A stretch of 64,000 nucleotides of DNA from Branchiostoma lanceolatum (lineage: Eukaryota; Chordata; Leptocardii; Amphioxiformes; Branchiostomatidae). The notes below the pieces were generated by a model that was not told the origin of the DNA, ran no database searches, and saw nothing but the letters and a program-made list of their open reading frames with translations. The stretch covers positions 17,927,734-17,991,733 of the forward strand of contig NC_089738.1 of NCBI RefSeq assembly GCF_035083965.1, in the 5' to 3' direction. The position numbers and the translations under genes were made by a program. Shown here piece by piece: positions 23,504 to 38,500 of this stretch (the first letter of the stretch is position 1; every line of letters begins with the position of its first letter).

Positions 23504-26500
23504 ATGGCGGACGCCACGAATACGAGAAGTCTCAGCGCGATGGTCAGTCCGAAAGTCCTGAGTTCGAAGCTCGGCGAGTGGGATCGGAAGCAGGCGCCGA
23601 CGGCCCATCTCACGGAGCGCCAGCGGGACAGTTTCATGGACCTGACGTCGCACGCGCAGAGCCGCCCGCTGCCCATAGAGGTACGGTTTACACGTAGGCA
23701 ACTCCGGGTCCTAGAAACCTGTTCGACTGAAGTGAAAACAACATATTATCTGATCACTGGTTGGGTGAAATTAGATGACAGACCTTGAAGGGAGGCCCCA
23801 AAGACCAGATTTGCCGTTTTGCCTGTGTTCGGTATTTCTCAACTAACATGATGTCTTTTTGTTGTAGGCAACTCGGGATAGAACACTCATAGAAATCTGT
23901 TCGACTGAGTTCCACGAAAACCACATAATTTATCTGATTACGGGTTGAGTAAAATTGGACAAGGAACCTTCAGTTGAAAGGATACTCTGATGACCAGATT
24001 TTCCATTTTTCTCTCATATATTATAAGATCTACTCTAGTCTAGTGTTGGGTTTTGCTTGTTGTCTTTCTCTTGTTGTTACTCCGGAACCATACAGGCCCC
24101 AAAATTGTAGACGTCGTTGGAGATAATTATTGGTCAAGGATATCGGGTTTGTTGATATGACAGCAGTACAGAATCATCTGTATGGTTTGCCCAAGGGAGA
24201 CGCAAGACCAAAACCGAAATCTCAAAACGCTTGTTTACTGATGATATGCATGTACAGTATTTGACATTTCAGGCTGAATTAGTGGATTTCTACTAAATAC
24301 TGAAATAACATTAATTTGTTAATCAGAATAAAGTGAAATGGTGAAATAGATAAATGAAGTAAATGTAGATGTGAACAGGACCACCAGATCCAGACACATT
24401 AACATATCTCCTTCTCTATGCACTACTGTCATCATCATCATCATTGTTACCCCCCAGATAACCCCGCGAGGGGCAAAGTACGACTCAACGGTGGGAGCCG
24501 ATACAACCGTGCCAGGCAGGGCGTTTCATTGTGGGATGGTGCAGGGGAAGAGCGAGTGTTTGTATGTGTCTGTCCGGGCGTTGAGAGTTTGGAATTTAAG
24601 ATGGTGACTACCCCGGGTGCGCCCCTGAGCTAGTTTAAGTAGACTACATATCCCAGGCTACGCACCAGGACTGTGTAGTTTCCATGTATAGTTTTAACGT
24701 TGACATTAATGCTTCTTATATTCCCAGCTGCCGCTGGATGATGGAGGCTATGTCCAGAGGACGGCCCTACAAGGCCTTGGAGCCAGGCTAGGTACAGGGG
24801 GGGAAGACGCCGTCCTGAAGGGCTTCTCCTCACTACAGATGGAGGAGGAGAAGATAGAAAATGCACAGAAGGTACTCACTCGAACCAAGGAGGCTAAGAT
24901 ATATATTCTAACCCCCTTGCTTGTATTGTTTAAAAGTTGGTAGCCCCTTAGTACCTCTGTTATAACAGCTGCTGTTTCAAACAGTGAAAAAGTTGCGTTT
25001 AAATCAAAATCTGCCTTGAATTGAAAAACAATTAAAGTATTGATAATATGAATAAGTCTCACTTTTTTTCTGTCCTTGCCAGTTCTTCTCCTGGTTCAAC
25101 AAAGTGGAGTCGATGATAGAAGAAGAAGAGGAGTCATGTTACAGGTCAGTAGTTGCTTTGCATACATGTAGATACATACCATTCTACAGAGAAAGGCAGA
25201 TAGCATGCAGTTGCAGGGATGTTCCCCGCCGAGCATCAATCAGCAACCTTATAGTTATAGAGTGGTCATGACGAACAGCAGGCCAGCTTACCAGACTAGT
25301 GGAGCACCGTCAGAGTTGGAAGCCTTTTGTAGAACGTTTTGCTGCCCCTATGGCTGATCAGATATGGGACTGATGCTACATGAAAGAATATAGATTGTTG
25401 TATATACTTTTTTGCGTTTGAAGACAAACCTTCCTGTGTTCCTTAAGGTTCCCGGCAGAACGTCTTAAGCAGCACAGACAGGAGTGTGACAATGTTCTTG
25501 AAGACGTGAACTCGGCCCTGGACCACCTGCAGGAGCTACAGAAACACTCAAACTAATTACAAACCTTCCTGTGTTTCTTAAGGTTCCCGGCAGAACGCCT
25601 TAAGCAGCACAGACAGGAGTGTGATGAGGTTCTTGAAGACGTTAACTCGGCCCTGGACCACCTGCAGGAGCTACAGAAACACTCAGACTAACCCTCCAAC
25701 CTTCCTGTGTTCCTTAAGGTTCCCAGCAGAACGTCTTAAGCAGCACAGACAGGAGTGTGACAATGTTCTTGAAGACGTGAACTCGGCCCTGGACCACCTG
25801 CAGGAGCTACAGAAACACTCAAACTAATTATAAACCTTCCTGTGTTCCTTAAGGTTTCCAGCAGAACGTCTTAAGCAGCACCGACAGGAGTGTGATGATG
25901 TTCTTGAGGACGTGAACTTAGCCCTGGACCACCTGCAGGAACTACAGAAACAGTACATCTTCGTGTCCACTAAGACTAACGCCCTGCATGAGGCCTGCGA
26001 ACACCTGCTGCAGGAACAGGTGTGTTTCTTAGTCACAGTTCACATAACTGTATAATTTGTACTTTGCTTTTACTGAATTTGGAAATATGAGTTTAAGTGG
26101 GATGATATGTATCTAAAACGTACCACACAGAACTTCTGTACTTTGTTCTAGATGAATTTAAAACAAGGCCTATCTACCACTCAAAAATCATGACCATGGC
26201 ATGTCCAGAACAAGAAATACCAGAACTGGATGTTCTGCTGCAGTACCTTAGAAAGCCACTTGGAGGCCCATTATCAATGAGACTGCTGTTTTTTAAGCAA
26301 TATTACAATGATTTACAGACAATGTAACATATTTCATAACTTATGAACAACACAAAATACAACTGAAGACTTACTTCAATTGTTACAAGACGCTCTTTGT
26401 CTTAAACACATTATATGTTATTATAAAACCTGTGTTTTTCTAGACCAAGCTGGTGAATGCAGCAGAGAGCATCAACAATAAGTTATCCTACTTCACAGAG

Positions 26501-29500
26501 CTGGAGAGAATAAGCACAGTAAGGAAACTTGTCTTTTATATTAGACTTTTAGAGAAGTTCTTTGTCTATAGGATTTTATGAAACAGTTTATATTATAAAG
26601 GGAATGTACACTAAATATATTAAGTGCTTGAAGTACCCACCCGCAACCTTGCTGGTGTTTCCAGACAAATTTTCAAGATTAGCAGTAATGATGTAAACAA
26701 CTTGCAATTTTGAAGGCTCATAATGGGAGGATTGCCTCTGTCAGTATTATGCAGCTGAACTGCTAGTAAGAATGTCTCATCCTGTGATCACATGTGCCTT
26801 TCTTTCTCCGTCCCTTGCAGAAGCTGAACTCCCCGGCCATGTCCGTGACAAGTGACTCTTTTGTCCCCATGCTGTCCAGGATAGACGAATGTGTGGCCTA
26901 CATCAACAGTCATGTAAGTAGGCTAGCAGTGGAGTACTGTACTGTTTGAATGGTAAGATATCAGAATAGATGATTGTGTGGCCTACATCAACAGTCATGT
27001 AAGTAGGCTAGCAGTGGAGTACTGTACTGTTTGAATGGTAAGATATCAGAATAGATGATTGTGTGGCCTACATCAGCAGTCATGTAAGTAGGCTAGAAGT
27101 GGAGTACTGTACTGTTTAATGGTTAAGATATCAGAACAGACAAATGTGTGGCCTACATCAACAGTCATGTAAGCTGCAATGGGGATTTTGATCCCTCACT
27201 TAAGAACTTGTCTGAAAACATACATTAAAAAGCTGTATGCTGAAGACCAGTTACATGTATGTAGCTATTTTATGTTTAAGCTTAGATATCAACGATCTGA
27301 AAATTGTCTACTATTGTCTCAACCGCAAACTTAAAACCACCGCAAACACTCCATCGTTTCCCTACCACGAAATTAAAACCACGCGAACTTGAATACATTA
27401 ACAGTATCATCTTTGTCATTATGACAGGCAATCCAATGCTTAACAGTTGTACAACCACGGCTAGATCAGTATTCTGACAACTGGTGTAACTGACTTATTG
27501 TTTTCCTGCAGCCTGACTTTGCAGAGTGTGATGTTTACCTGGCCAGGTTCAGACAGTGTCTGTCCAAGGCTCTCAACCTCATCAAGACGTACGTGGTGAA
27601 CCTGTTACAGCAGGCCTCACAACAGGTGCAACCCAAGGGCAAGGTAAGGGTCTGGGAGGAACATCTTAAAGATGCAGTCAAAGTTGTCTTAAGACTTTTT
27701 TTTTTAGGATTGTCGACAAGGCTATGGCAAAACTTACAATTGGCAAAGATTTCTCACAACTTAGTATGTATAAATAAGAATATAGTGTAGATGGATTATG
27801 AAAAATCAAGGCTATCGAGCCAGTCTCTGAATACTGTGGCTTTTTTAGTATGTCAAGAATCACGCTTAATTCCAAGCATCTTGCAGCTATTGTTCACTTT
27901 ACCATGGTCATAAGAAACTATGAAAATCCATCGATAATCACTTAGATATTGTAAATACTAAACTACAGCTATTGTTAATTTTTCCATGATCATAAGAAAC
28001 TATGAAAGTCTGTCTATGATCGCTTAGATAGTGTAAATACTCAAATTAATACTGTATTTTTTCTTCTGTGTCCCAGGATGCCCAGGGTCCATCTGACAAC
28101 GCCTTCACACTTTATTATGGCAAGTTCAGAACCAACGCTCCAAGGGTCAAGGTAAGTTTGATCTCAGTTTTTTGTACGTAAGAATCATATGAATAATATG
28201 AAAAAAAGAAGCAAAGGCACCATCACAGGGCAATACATAGTTTTAGGTGGGAGGAAGTGTTGTGTAAAAACGTTGCTTTGACATTTTTTCCTGGTGAGCA
28301 TTTGATGCTTGCTTGTTTGACCTCCTACGAGTCCTAAATGTATGTTTTTGACCAGCATGACGATTTTCAGAAATTAAACAACTTGTGTTCTTCAGCTGCT
28401 GATGGAGCAGATAGAAGAGAGAATAGACAGGAGTCCTGAGTGAGTAGTGAATTCTGTATTTTCTGTTCCTAGGACATGATGTGTGTCACCAGTAATTCTT
28501 ATATAATGAATATCTGTGAGTTAATATCAACCTCTGACATAACCTGAATAGTTTTATCAGGTAACTTGGTCAATCGTAGGGTATTGCAGTCCTTTTGTAC
28601 ACAACCATGTAGTAAAATGTCATTTGCAGGGGAAATGTTAGACTTAACTTAGAGTATATGTCTGGTTGTGTAGATGTTGAAGTGTGCAAGAAAACTCAGG
28701 GCTGTCTCTAGCTTCGAATTTGTTTTCTGTCCCACTTATTTATTTGGAGCTAATGTTTTGTATTTTTGCTGTTAAATTCATCATTTTAGGCTTACAAGAT
28801 ACATTTTCATCAATTTCATGTCATAAAGTTCAGATTTTGGGATGGAAAGGGTGACATTTTTTCCGTCCTAATAAGCAAATTTCCATCCCGGGCTGGAGGG
28901 ACGGGTTCTGGAGACAGCCTTACAACAACCTATGATCAGATTCAGAGTTTATTGTTGATTCTCATGTTTCCTTCAATAATTAAAGTCTTTGTTTGCTAGA
29001 GAGCAACTCTGTGATATTTCATAGCATTTGTTTTTTTTTGTCCTTCTTGTGCAGGTACCAGCAGCTGCTGAACGACTGTCACCAGTGTTACTTCAACCAG
29101 CGGCAGCTCCTCCTAGGGCCCAGCGTGACAACTGCAGTCACAGAGATGGCAGGGCACCATATCAGGGACCACTGTGCTCTGGTAGGGAAATGCTATATCC
29201 TAAACCTTCACTTAAACTTGACATCTTGAAAGTTGTAGCAGATTTGTATGTATGTCATCACTTGAAAAGGCGGTTACACTCAGTGATACAGATGCAACAA
29301 CAACAACAATCTTTATTGACATTGAATGGTCAATCCTTATTGACACAACAAAAGTGCAGCGACTTTCGTAAGGTTTTCATACATGCACACCAAAGAAACA
29401 GTGCCATGGCCTAGGGGATAGAGTGTTCAACTTGCATTCAGAATGTAGCTTGGTCATTCCAAAGACATGAACATGTACATTGTCTTTCAACACTGGCCAT

Positions 29501-32500
29501 TTTAAATGTGGAAAGTCGTTTACCTAGATACAGAATAGACACTGACTGTATCTTGAACATTTCAGGCCAAACGTTTTTGACAGTGCATGTATGCTTTCAA
29601 GACTAGCTCATATACTAGACTAAGTATTGTTTTGTCCCTAAAATCTTGTTGTATCTTGTTTGTTTGTTTGTTTGTTTGAACCTTTGTTTATTCATGATAA
29701 GCTCAAATCGGCACGCAGGCCGCTTTTTATTGAGGTCATGAGGGAAGAGGTAAGGGTCAGATACAATATAGCAGAGATACACAGTCATTTGAGTCCTAAT
29801 AACTCTATCAATATATATCATTACATATTCATGGTACAACAATATACAATTGCCACAGGTGCGAAGCGGCTGTGCCTTCATGGTGCACGTGTGTCAGGAC
29901 GAGCATCAGCTGTTTGCTCACTTCTTCAGCAGGAAAACACCAAAACTAGAGTAAGTATGGCACGTTTCCGGGCGGAAACCTATGTTTGAGTGACAGCTCT
30001 GGTCCTAATTTCAGGAGCTTTTTCCTTCACTACCATTTCACAGTCCTTTTCCTAGTACCGAGCTGAAGACCCAATGCCAGCCAGGGCATTTAGTGCCATC
30101 TACAGCATCAACTGATTAGTGTATGTTTTAGTTTCTTGGCGGAAATCTACATTTGAGTGACAACTCATGGCCAAATTTCGGCAGCACTTTCCTTCATATC
30201 CGTCACCTTTGACAGTCCTTTTCCTACTGGTAGTGCCAAGCTAAAGACTAAATGTCAGGGCACTTTTACCAGGTGGTGTTAAGTGCATATTTTAGGAATC
30301 TATGTAGTATTGCCTGACTTTTGAGTCAAAAGCATAGCTCTGATTTAACCTTTAGAGATTATACATGTATAACCTCTTCAGAGTATTGGCTTAAACTGAA
30401 ATGTTCTGCAGATTATACAGTATAATGCTACATTATATAAATGACACCCTTGAGTTGCATTTGGTACATACATTTAATGATTAAAAGTCCCCACATCCAC
30501 CACGAGGAAGCTTTGTTTATGTCTAGGATGAATCTTTAGGGGAAACTTTCTGTGTGAAGGAAAATAGACCATCTTCAAGCTGATGTTACATTTTAGGTGG
30601 CATAGAATCAGTATAATAGTATCTTTCATTTTCGAGGAATGTGATTTTGAATTCCAGCAATGTTTTCTTTGTAGAAGAGATCTTTTGAGTGACTAGGGGG
30701 TTCCTCAAGGCACCATACTGGTACCATTACACTTGACTAACTATATAATGTGTTTCTCTCTCCCTCCAGTGTTCTTCTAGAAGGCCTTTGCAATAGTCTG
30801 TACGACGTCCTCAGGCCACTCATCATCCACATCCAGCATCTAGAGACCCTGTCTGAGCTCTGCAGTATACTCAGGGTGAGTGGAGAGGGTGTGGTCTTGT
30901 GACTTTACCTTTAAATTAGTTGTTATAAGCCATGCCATTGGAATTTTTGGATGTTCATCATTTGTCTGTGTATGTGCACTGTTAACATGCAACATCTAGA
31001 AACCCTGTCTGAGCTTTGCAGTATACTCAGGGTGAGGAAAGTGTTATCTTATACATGTATCATTAATATAATGGACAACTTTATATGTTCTAATTGTTTT
31101 ACAGCTTCATAATGACAACAGCAAATGAAAGGCTTACACATGCTAATAACTCCTTGCTATATAATGTGTTTTGTAGAATAGTTTTATGTCCATTGATTGT
31201 TTTTTTGTCCTCTGATATTTCAGGTTGAAATGCTGGAGGAACATGTACAAAATAACCGTAAGTACAGTCATTTATTGCAGTCTACATTTTAGTTAAAGAT
31301 GGGTGTTAGTGTGTTTTTATGGTTAAGTCTGCCTACTCTGATTAGCTTGTTCTGTTAGCGGATGAGCTAGGTGCCTTTGAGACGGTAGCGCTGCAGTTGT
31401 TGGATAAGGAGGAAAGGAGTAAGGAGGCAAAGTCTGCTACGTCTCCTAATCTTGTTTCAAATGTTGATTTTGTTGTTCCGTTAGCGGATGAGCTGAGGGC
31501 ATTTGAGACAGTAGCCCTACAGATGTTGGAAGATGTTCAGGAGCGGTTGGTGTACCGAGCGCACATTTACATCCAGACGGACATACAGAGTTACAACCCG
31601 GCACTCGGTGACCTCGCTTACCCCGACAAACTGGAGATGATGGAGGTGGGACCATGTTTGGAAAAAAATCAAACAAAAATGAAAGAAATGGTCATGACAT
31701 TTCTGAAAAGACTGGTTGTAATACATGCATTACACTGATATGAAAGATAGTATAATTTGAAAAAAAGGCATTACAAAAATGTTTTCTAACTGCTCAAAGC
31801 AGTAAGCAACAATCATAGGAGTTTGAATATGTTTTACAAAAGGACTGGAAATGATTTTGCAATATTAGTTATTGTTATCGTCTGTGGTTTCACTTTTGTG
31901 GAGTACAGAAACAACAAGACAAGTAAAAATTGTATCACAAATGAAGATTTATCATAAAAGTACCTTCACTAAAAATACTTACTTTTAACTTACTTATTAT
32001 GTATGTATGTACTTTTAACCCCAACACAATAGGCTGATGGATGATGATGATTAAAGTAATTTTAGAGACTTTTAGCATCTTTTGTTGTTTCCACTGTACA
32101 GAGAATAGCACAGAGTCTGAAGGAGGAGGAGGCCCAGAGGAGAAGTGAGACGGGTTCCGTGTCGTCGACCTCCAGCGGGAGGGATCAGGACGCCTTCACC
32201 GACGTTCCGCTGGCTAACGACGCACAGAACCAGGCTCACACCAACGGGCAGGTCAAGACAGAGGAGTCTATAGAACTACCAGGTAACAACATGTCTTAAC
32301 CTTCTCCCTGCTGCCTAACTCTTTATTGAATAGAGAACTGGGTGCCAAACAGCTACTTCGGGGTGCTAAAGGTTAAGCTGGGCTTGAATGTCACCAGGAG
32401 TAGGTCTCAGGGAGTAAATGCTATTTTTTCACGTGAACAATGGGCAAAACTAAGCTCACACCAACAGGCAGGTCAAGACTGAGGAGTCTAAAGAACTGCC

Positions 32501-35500
32501 AAGTAGGACATGTCTTGGTTTGGGCTTCTTTGGTTTTTCACTATGAAGACAAGGTCTTATATTGAAAATTCATAGGAGGAAAATTTAAAGTACTTGTATA
32601 GCTCATTGGTGTGCTCTTATTACACCAAAGCAAGGGAATAAAGCACACGTATACATGTAGGTTTGATATGTTTATGTTTGTTTCTTTCTGTGTGTGTGTG
32701 TCTGTTTGTGTTTCTGACCTAAATTTAAAGTAGGACCAGGTTTCTTCTTTGGAAACAAAAACTATTCTGGACTTACAAGTGTAACATGTCTTTACTTAAA
32801 AGCTCCCAGTTTATTTTGTTCACCTTAATTTTTAGTCTACAGTGATTGATGTATAGTTTTCCCATCCATTTCCAGCCAAGCCGAGGTCGGATCTTGACAT
32901 GGCGAATCACAACGTGTCGCTGTCCCCGGCTGACATCCACGGCATGTGGTACCCGACGGTGCGCCGGACACTCGTGTGCCTCTCCAAACTCTACCGCTGC
33001 GTCGACGTGAGTTCTCTTTGGTGTCATTCTGTTATGTGCAATTCTATTATGCTATTTGGCATATGTGTTTATCTGTGTTGTGGGTGATGTTGTTAGTGTT
33101 TCGTTGTGCTGGTGCTAAATTGATTTCCACGTTTAGGTACTGAATGTGTTTCTTTGTCCTTGGTGCTGATTTGTAATTCTTCTGTATCTTTCCAATTGAT
33201 TTTTGAATGTGAGCATAGGATTTGGAAATCATTTTTGTAGTATTTCTACAATTTTTACACATAGTTAGACTGCAATGGTCCTAGATTGTCATAGATGGCT
33301 ATGATTGATACATTGTATACCCATGCATGTTCACAATGTAATCAATGCTTTCAATATAGAATTCAGGAGACAAAATTGAATCTAAACTGTGCTAATTCTT
33401 TTCCTTTTCTTTTGCAGAGAACCATTTTCCAGGGTCTGTCCCAGGAGGCACTGGCTGCCTGTGTACAGTCTCTTATTGTAGCAAGTGTCTCCATAGCAAA
33501 ACTAAAGGTGAGCTCTTTTAGCCACACCAAGAAGGTCCAAAGTTCTCCCTGCCCTAGAGATTTAGAAAACAATGCGTTATTTGACATTGTAATGTACCTA
33601 CACTGTATTTTCTTGTGTGCAGTGCCATGTTCTACTCAGTACTAGATTGACTGACAGTAGTATTAATACCTTCATTTATACCGGTGCAAAGGTTATGAGT
33701 TTGATCCCTAGCCAAGTCATGCCAAAGCCTTTAAAGATGGTACACACTACTGCTTTCTTTGCTTTAGCACTCAACATTTGTGAAAGAGTATGGGAGTTGA
33801 CAATACATCACTACCAGTGGACTAGTCCCCTGCTGTAGTGATTGCATGAAAGTTATGTGGCCCAAGGCCTTCGAATTTGAGATGAGCACTGCCACAGGCA
33901 CCAAGTCTAGTGCAAGAGGACTTAAACCTTAACTCCAACATTTTAAAAACTGAGATGGGTTAGGTGAACACTTCCTGATGGAACACCAGTAGTGTAACAG
34001 TTATACAATGTAGACTAGTGTTTTTTGTTGGTGTTTGGGAAACAATTTGTGTATTTAATGTTGTTTCCCAGACTGACATGGACGGAGAGCTGTTCCTAAT
34101 CAAACACCTGCTGATCCTGCGGGAACAGATCACGCCGTTCCACGCTGAGTTTGCCATCAAGGAGATGGCGCTAGACTTTTCTACTGTCAAAAGTAAGGAC
34201 AAGTTACATCCTTGTCAGTAGGTTTAGTTAGACATACATGTTCTTTGAGACCAGTAATATTAGAGTAACAGTTACTCTAATATTACTGTAATTGTATAAT
34301 AGAAGGTAATGGTATCAATATCTTTATATTAGACTTATCGTACTATATCTACATTTGTATACAATGCAGTAATTTCCAGTTGCTAAATTTGAAAACAATA
34401 TCATTAATTGTTCATTCAATCAGCTGCCTGAAGCATCCTGGTTTGCGGCTGTGTGTTTAAAGCCTTACAAACACAGATTTTGGCTTTTTTGTCAGGAGGT
34501 CAAAAGTTGATAAGAATTTTGAGTTATGAGCAGCATAAAACTAATTTGATTGCATATTTTCTGGGAATGAAAAACTCTAGGATTTTTTGTGTGCGTATGT
34601 GATGTTTGAATTTGCCTCAAAACGATTTGTTTGTTTGTTTGTTGTCTCCAGGTGCAGCGTTCGGTCTACTCCACAACCGCTCCAAACTGTTCACCTTCAG
34701 CACAAACAACGCACTGCTGGAGTTCCTGCTGCAGGTCAGGAAAACGTTTCACATTTTTGTCAACCTATGCATAGTACTTTTCAAATGAGTGGCATCGCGG
34801 TGGCGTAATGGCAGGGTGTTTGGCCCAGAATCCAATGGTCCTGGGTTCAAATCCTGGGTCCCTTGACTTGTCCAGTTGAAATTGTACCCTTGGTAAAGGC
34901 ACTTTGCATTACTCTCCTCACTTCAGTCAGGTGTAAATGAAGAGAGCCTCAGCTCCAGCACATTAAAGACCCCACCTTTCTTATCAAAAAGAGTACTATA
35001 GTGGGGGTCCTTCCCAGTGTGAGTGGATGAAATAGATTTGTCCAGATATGTCAGCTTGTACTCTTCAGTACAAACCTGGTGTGTTATGCCATGAGCCGGT
35101 TTATTGGATATGCAATACAAACAAACAAACAAACAAAATTAATGTAAGTGCAGGGTTTTCTTTATTTCAAAACATTAGTGATGACATGTTACTTGTGATT
35201 TCAGGGTGCCCCCCAGGTGGTTGAACACTACGTGGACTCGAAGCGGGAGGTTGATCGCCAGCTGAAGCGAACGTGTGAAGAGTTCATCCAGCACGTGGTC
35301 AAGGGCTTCGTGTCTCCTCTCACCGACTTCATTAACAAGGTGAGGTCTAATGGCACAGGCACTAGAGTCATATGAACATCATCTTAACAGCACTCTACAA
35401 CATTGTAGGGACCATAGCTGGATGGGAAGTTCGCAAAGCCATGATGCAAAGTCTAATTAGGGCATGATTCTTTTATTTGTCAGATTTCAGAAACGATAAT

Positions 35501-38500
35501 GCTAATCTGGATGTAGCACCCCTCAAAGACTGTATCAACAAAGTGAGCAGGCAACGTTCACGTCAGAGTCACAGTAAAGAGGTTCAACAAGTTCTCTTAA
35601 TGGCTTTTCTCGGACGAGGATGATTGGAGATGTATCTTCAGAGTTTGGAAAGGCGCTTGAGTTGTTCGCCATTTGGTCCAACATTACGACAAACCATGGA
35701 ATACGTGATCGAACGTGCAAAGCGCTGAAGTTTGTTCACTTGTGGTGATTTTCCTTTGACACTCGATCCCCCCACGAAGGGTCGAAGACCTCTGAATGCA
35801 ACGGTCGATTTGGGTATCTCTTAGCGTTCTACGGCTTGCTTATTTATGGTAGGCGACCAGAAATAATAGTGATTTCGCGTATTTTGCTTTTGCGTCATTT
35901 ATTAATGATGGAAATGTGACAAAATGAAGGGAATATGTTGGAAATAAGTTACACATAGTTACAAATGTGAATATGAATGTAGATTTTTTAAATTCAGAAT
36001 ATATGCAGTTTTGGTGCCAAAATTCTACCATACGTCCCTTTGAGGAGTAAATCTAGTCAGATTCAAGTTTTTCTCTCTGCCTTCTGTTTTCCTCTGTACC
36101 TCTTGCTAATCTTTTTTGCTTGAAATATCAGAGAACTCAACAGTCTGTTACTAAACTATCATTCAGTCTTTCTCCTCAGACAGAGTTTTCATGATGATGA
36201 TTTTTCAGTTTAAAATCATTTTTTTCTAATCCAAGAACCATGAAAATGAATTGGAGTGGCCTAACAGCCTGCAGTAGTTTTATGAATATATGAGGTTATG
36301 GGGGTCAATCCAATCCTCAAACTGCTGGGCAGCTCACAGTAGGGGCACTCCCTTTACGACTTGTCCTGGGCAAGATTCTAGTGTCTTTAAACTATGATAC
36401 AGCCTTTCTCCTCAGATGGAGTTTTTAGTCTCTACCAGACTAACCACGCCGGCTATAGGGAGAATATTTGCTGGGGGACTTTGGCTATGGAGGGGTACAT
36501 TTCCAGCCGCATATTTGACCCTTTCTCCATAGCCGACTCCCTTCATACAATTGACTCTATTTGGCCAATTTCTACTATTTTCCCAGCGACCCGCGGAGGC
36601 TAGGAGTTTTCATGTTGATGATCTTTCAGTTTAATTCAAATTTTTTAAAATCCATGAACAACAAAATGAATTGTTGTGGCCTAACAGCCTGCAGTAGTAC
36701 AGGCCCTCTCCTGGTAAATTGAAGCGATTGAGTTTGATGTTCATAAGTCATTGACATGTCCCTGTAAGTAGAGCATATCCAAGTGCCCTCTCTGACTATT
36801 TGAAGGGTCTTGTGGTTATGATTTCAAGGCGCAGACGTGGTACTTAGTATAATGTAAAAGTTCTAATTCAAATGGCATGCTGTATATAGGTCGCAATAGG
36901 CATATCATATACCAGTATTTGTAACTATTAGTTACTTTGTTGATTGGTATCTTAGATAACTACTTATAGCCTGACAGCGCTATTGTAACTTTTGTATAAC
37001 ACATAGTGGAGATAGAATTTGTATTTTGAGAGAAAGCTGGTAAAAACAATGCCCTTTCTCAAATTGAAAATTAATTCCCTGATTATATGTTGAACACTTC
37101 ACATCCTTCTAAAATTCAACTGCTTCCTTTGTTCGGCTAAGGCCTCTACACTTAGCCTGTGTCTAGTGTCATCCTAATTAGTTCCAGGGCATCCTTTGAT
37201 TGGTGAAGGGAGAGTATGGGAGCCTGGGAGGGTGTGCGAGCCCTGGAACTAGCTAGCTAGAATGACACTCAGGCTAAGTGGAGAGGCCTTGGCCTAAAAA
37301 AGGAAGCAATTGAATTTTAGAAACATGTTGACCTACATGTATATTCAGGGATTTCAGAAAGATTACATTTTGAGATAGTACAATTATTTTAGCAACTTTC
37401 CTTCAAACTACAAATTGCAATTAAATGCAATCCCTTGGTCTTTGACATGTTATAGTAAGCAGGCTTTAACCAAGTGCTCTCTACAAGTTTAGAAAGATGT
37501 GGATGTAAATTTAGGTAATTCGTCAAGATTACATTTTGGAATAGGAAACTTTCTTTCTCATTACAACAAATTGCAACTAATTGGTACTACATGTTCGTGT
37601 GCTGCCTTCATAGCTACAAGCTTTCTTTTTTGCAACATACTGATTTTGTTTGTATTGATGTAGTACTAGTAGTCCAATGTGTTCTGCTGCTGCAGTGGTC
37701 TGAACTCCTGCAGCTGCAATCAGTCTTTCTTCAACTCTCTCCACGTTGTCCGGTTCATCCCAAGCTTCTTTAGCTCCTGTGATTTTCTTATTGATGTAGG
37801 TTATTTTTTTTTCCCATGATTTTTTTTGTATTGATGTAGGTTCTGTGTTTTTTTTCCATGCAGGCAAACGTAATAGTAAACATGAACAAGGAAGACTCAG
37901 GGCCGAAAGTGTCTCTGCGGCAGCAGCCTTTTGCTGGAGCAGGTAAGTGAAGGGCAGCACTATTTTTTGTGTGTGTCTTTGTCAAGAAGGATGTGTGATT
38001 TGCTAGTATACTAGTATCAACTCTCTAAATTTCAACATGTACCCTAATACCGCCACATTAAAAAACAATGTTATCAAGGCCTTCTTAAGAATGTCTTGAA
38101 CTGTTGAAGACCTGGATATCTCTGAGATTATCAATGGTACATTTAGATCTTTTTAAAATATTAAATTAAATTCCCTTTTTTTCTTTAATGTTGCAGCCTT
38201 AGTGTACTAATATATTATAACAGATGTAACCTGTTGTTACAAATGTCGTACAAAATGTATTTGTAAAAAAAACAAAAAAACATTTTGCTTTCCTCTGTCC
38301 CCAGAAACAGTCCATGAGCTGGTGACGAAGACGTATAAGAACATCAAGGGCCAACTTCCCATCATACTGAAGAGCATGGCCCTCTACCTCGCCAACAAGG
38401 ACACTGAGTTTATACTCTTCAAACCTATTAAGGTGAGGATTGTCGTTACCCGGACAATTTTCTTTGCAGAAGCACTCTTTACTGATAGCATGAAGTGGTC

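Noticed and set aside
26914-27175. Regularly spaced repeats resembling a CRISPR array
   Set aside because: Units are contiguous 85-bp tandem copies without unique spacers, in a eukaryotic intron.
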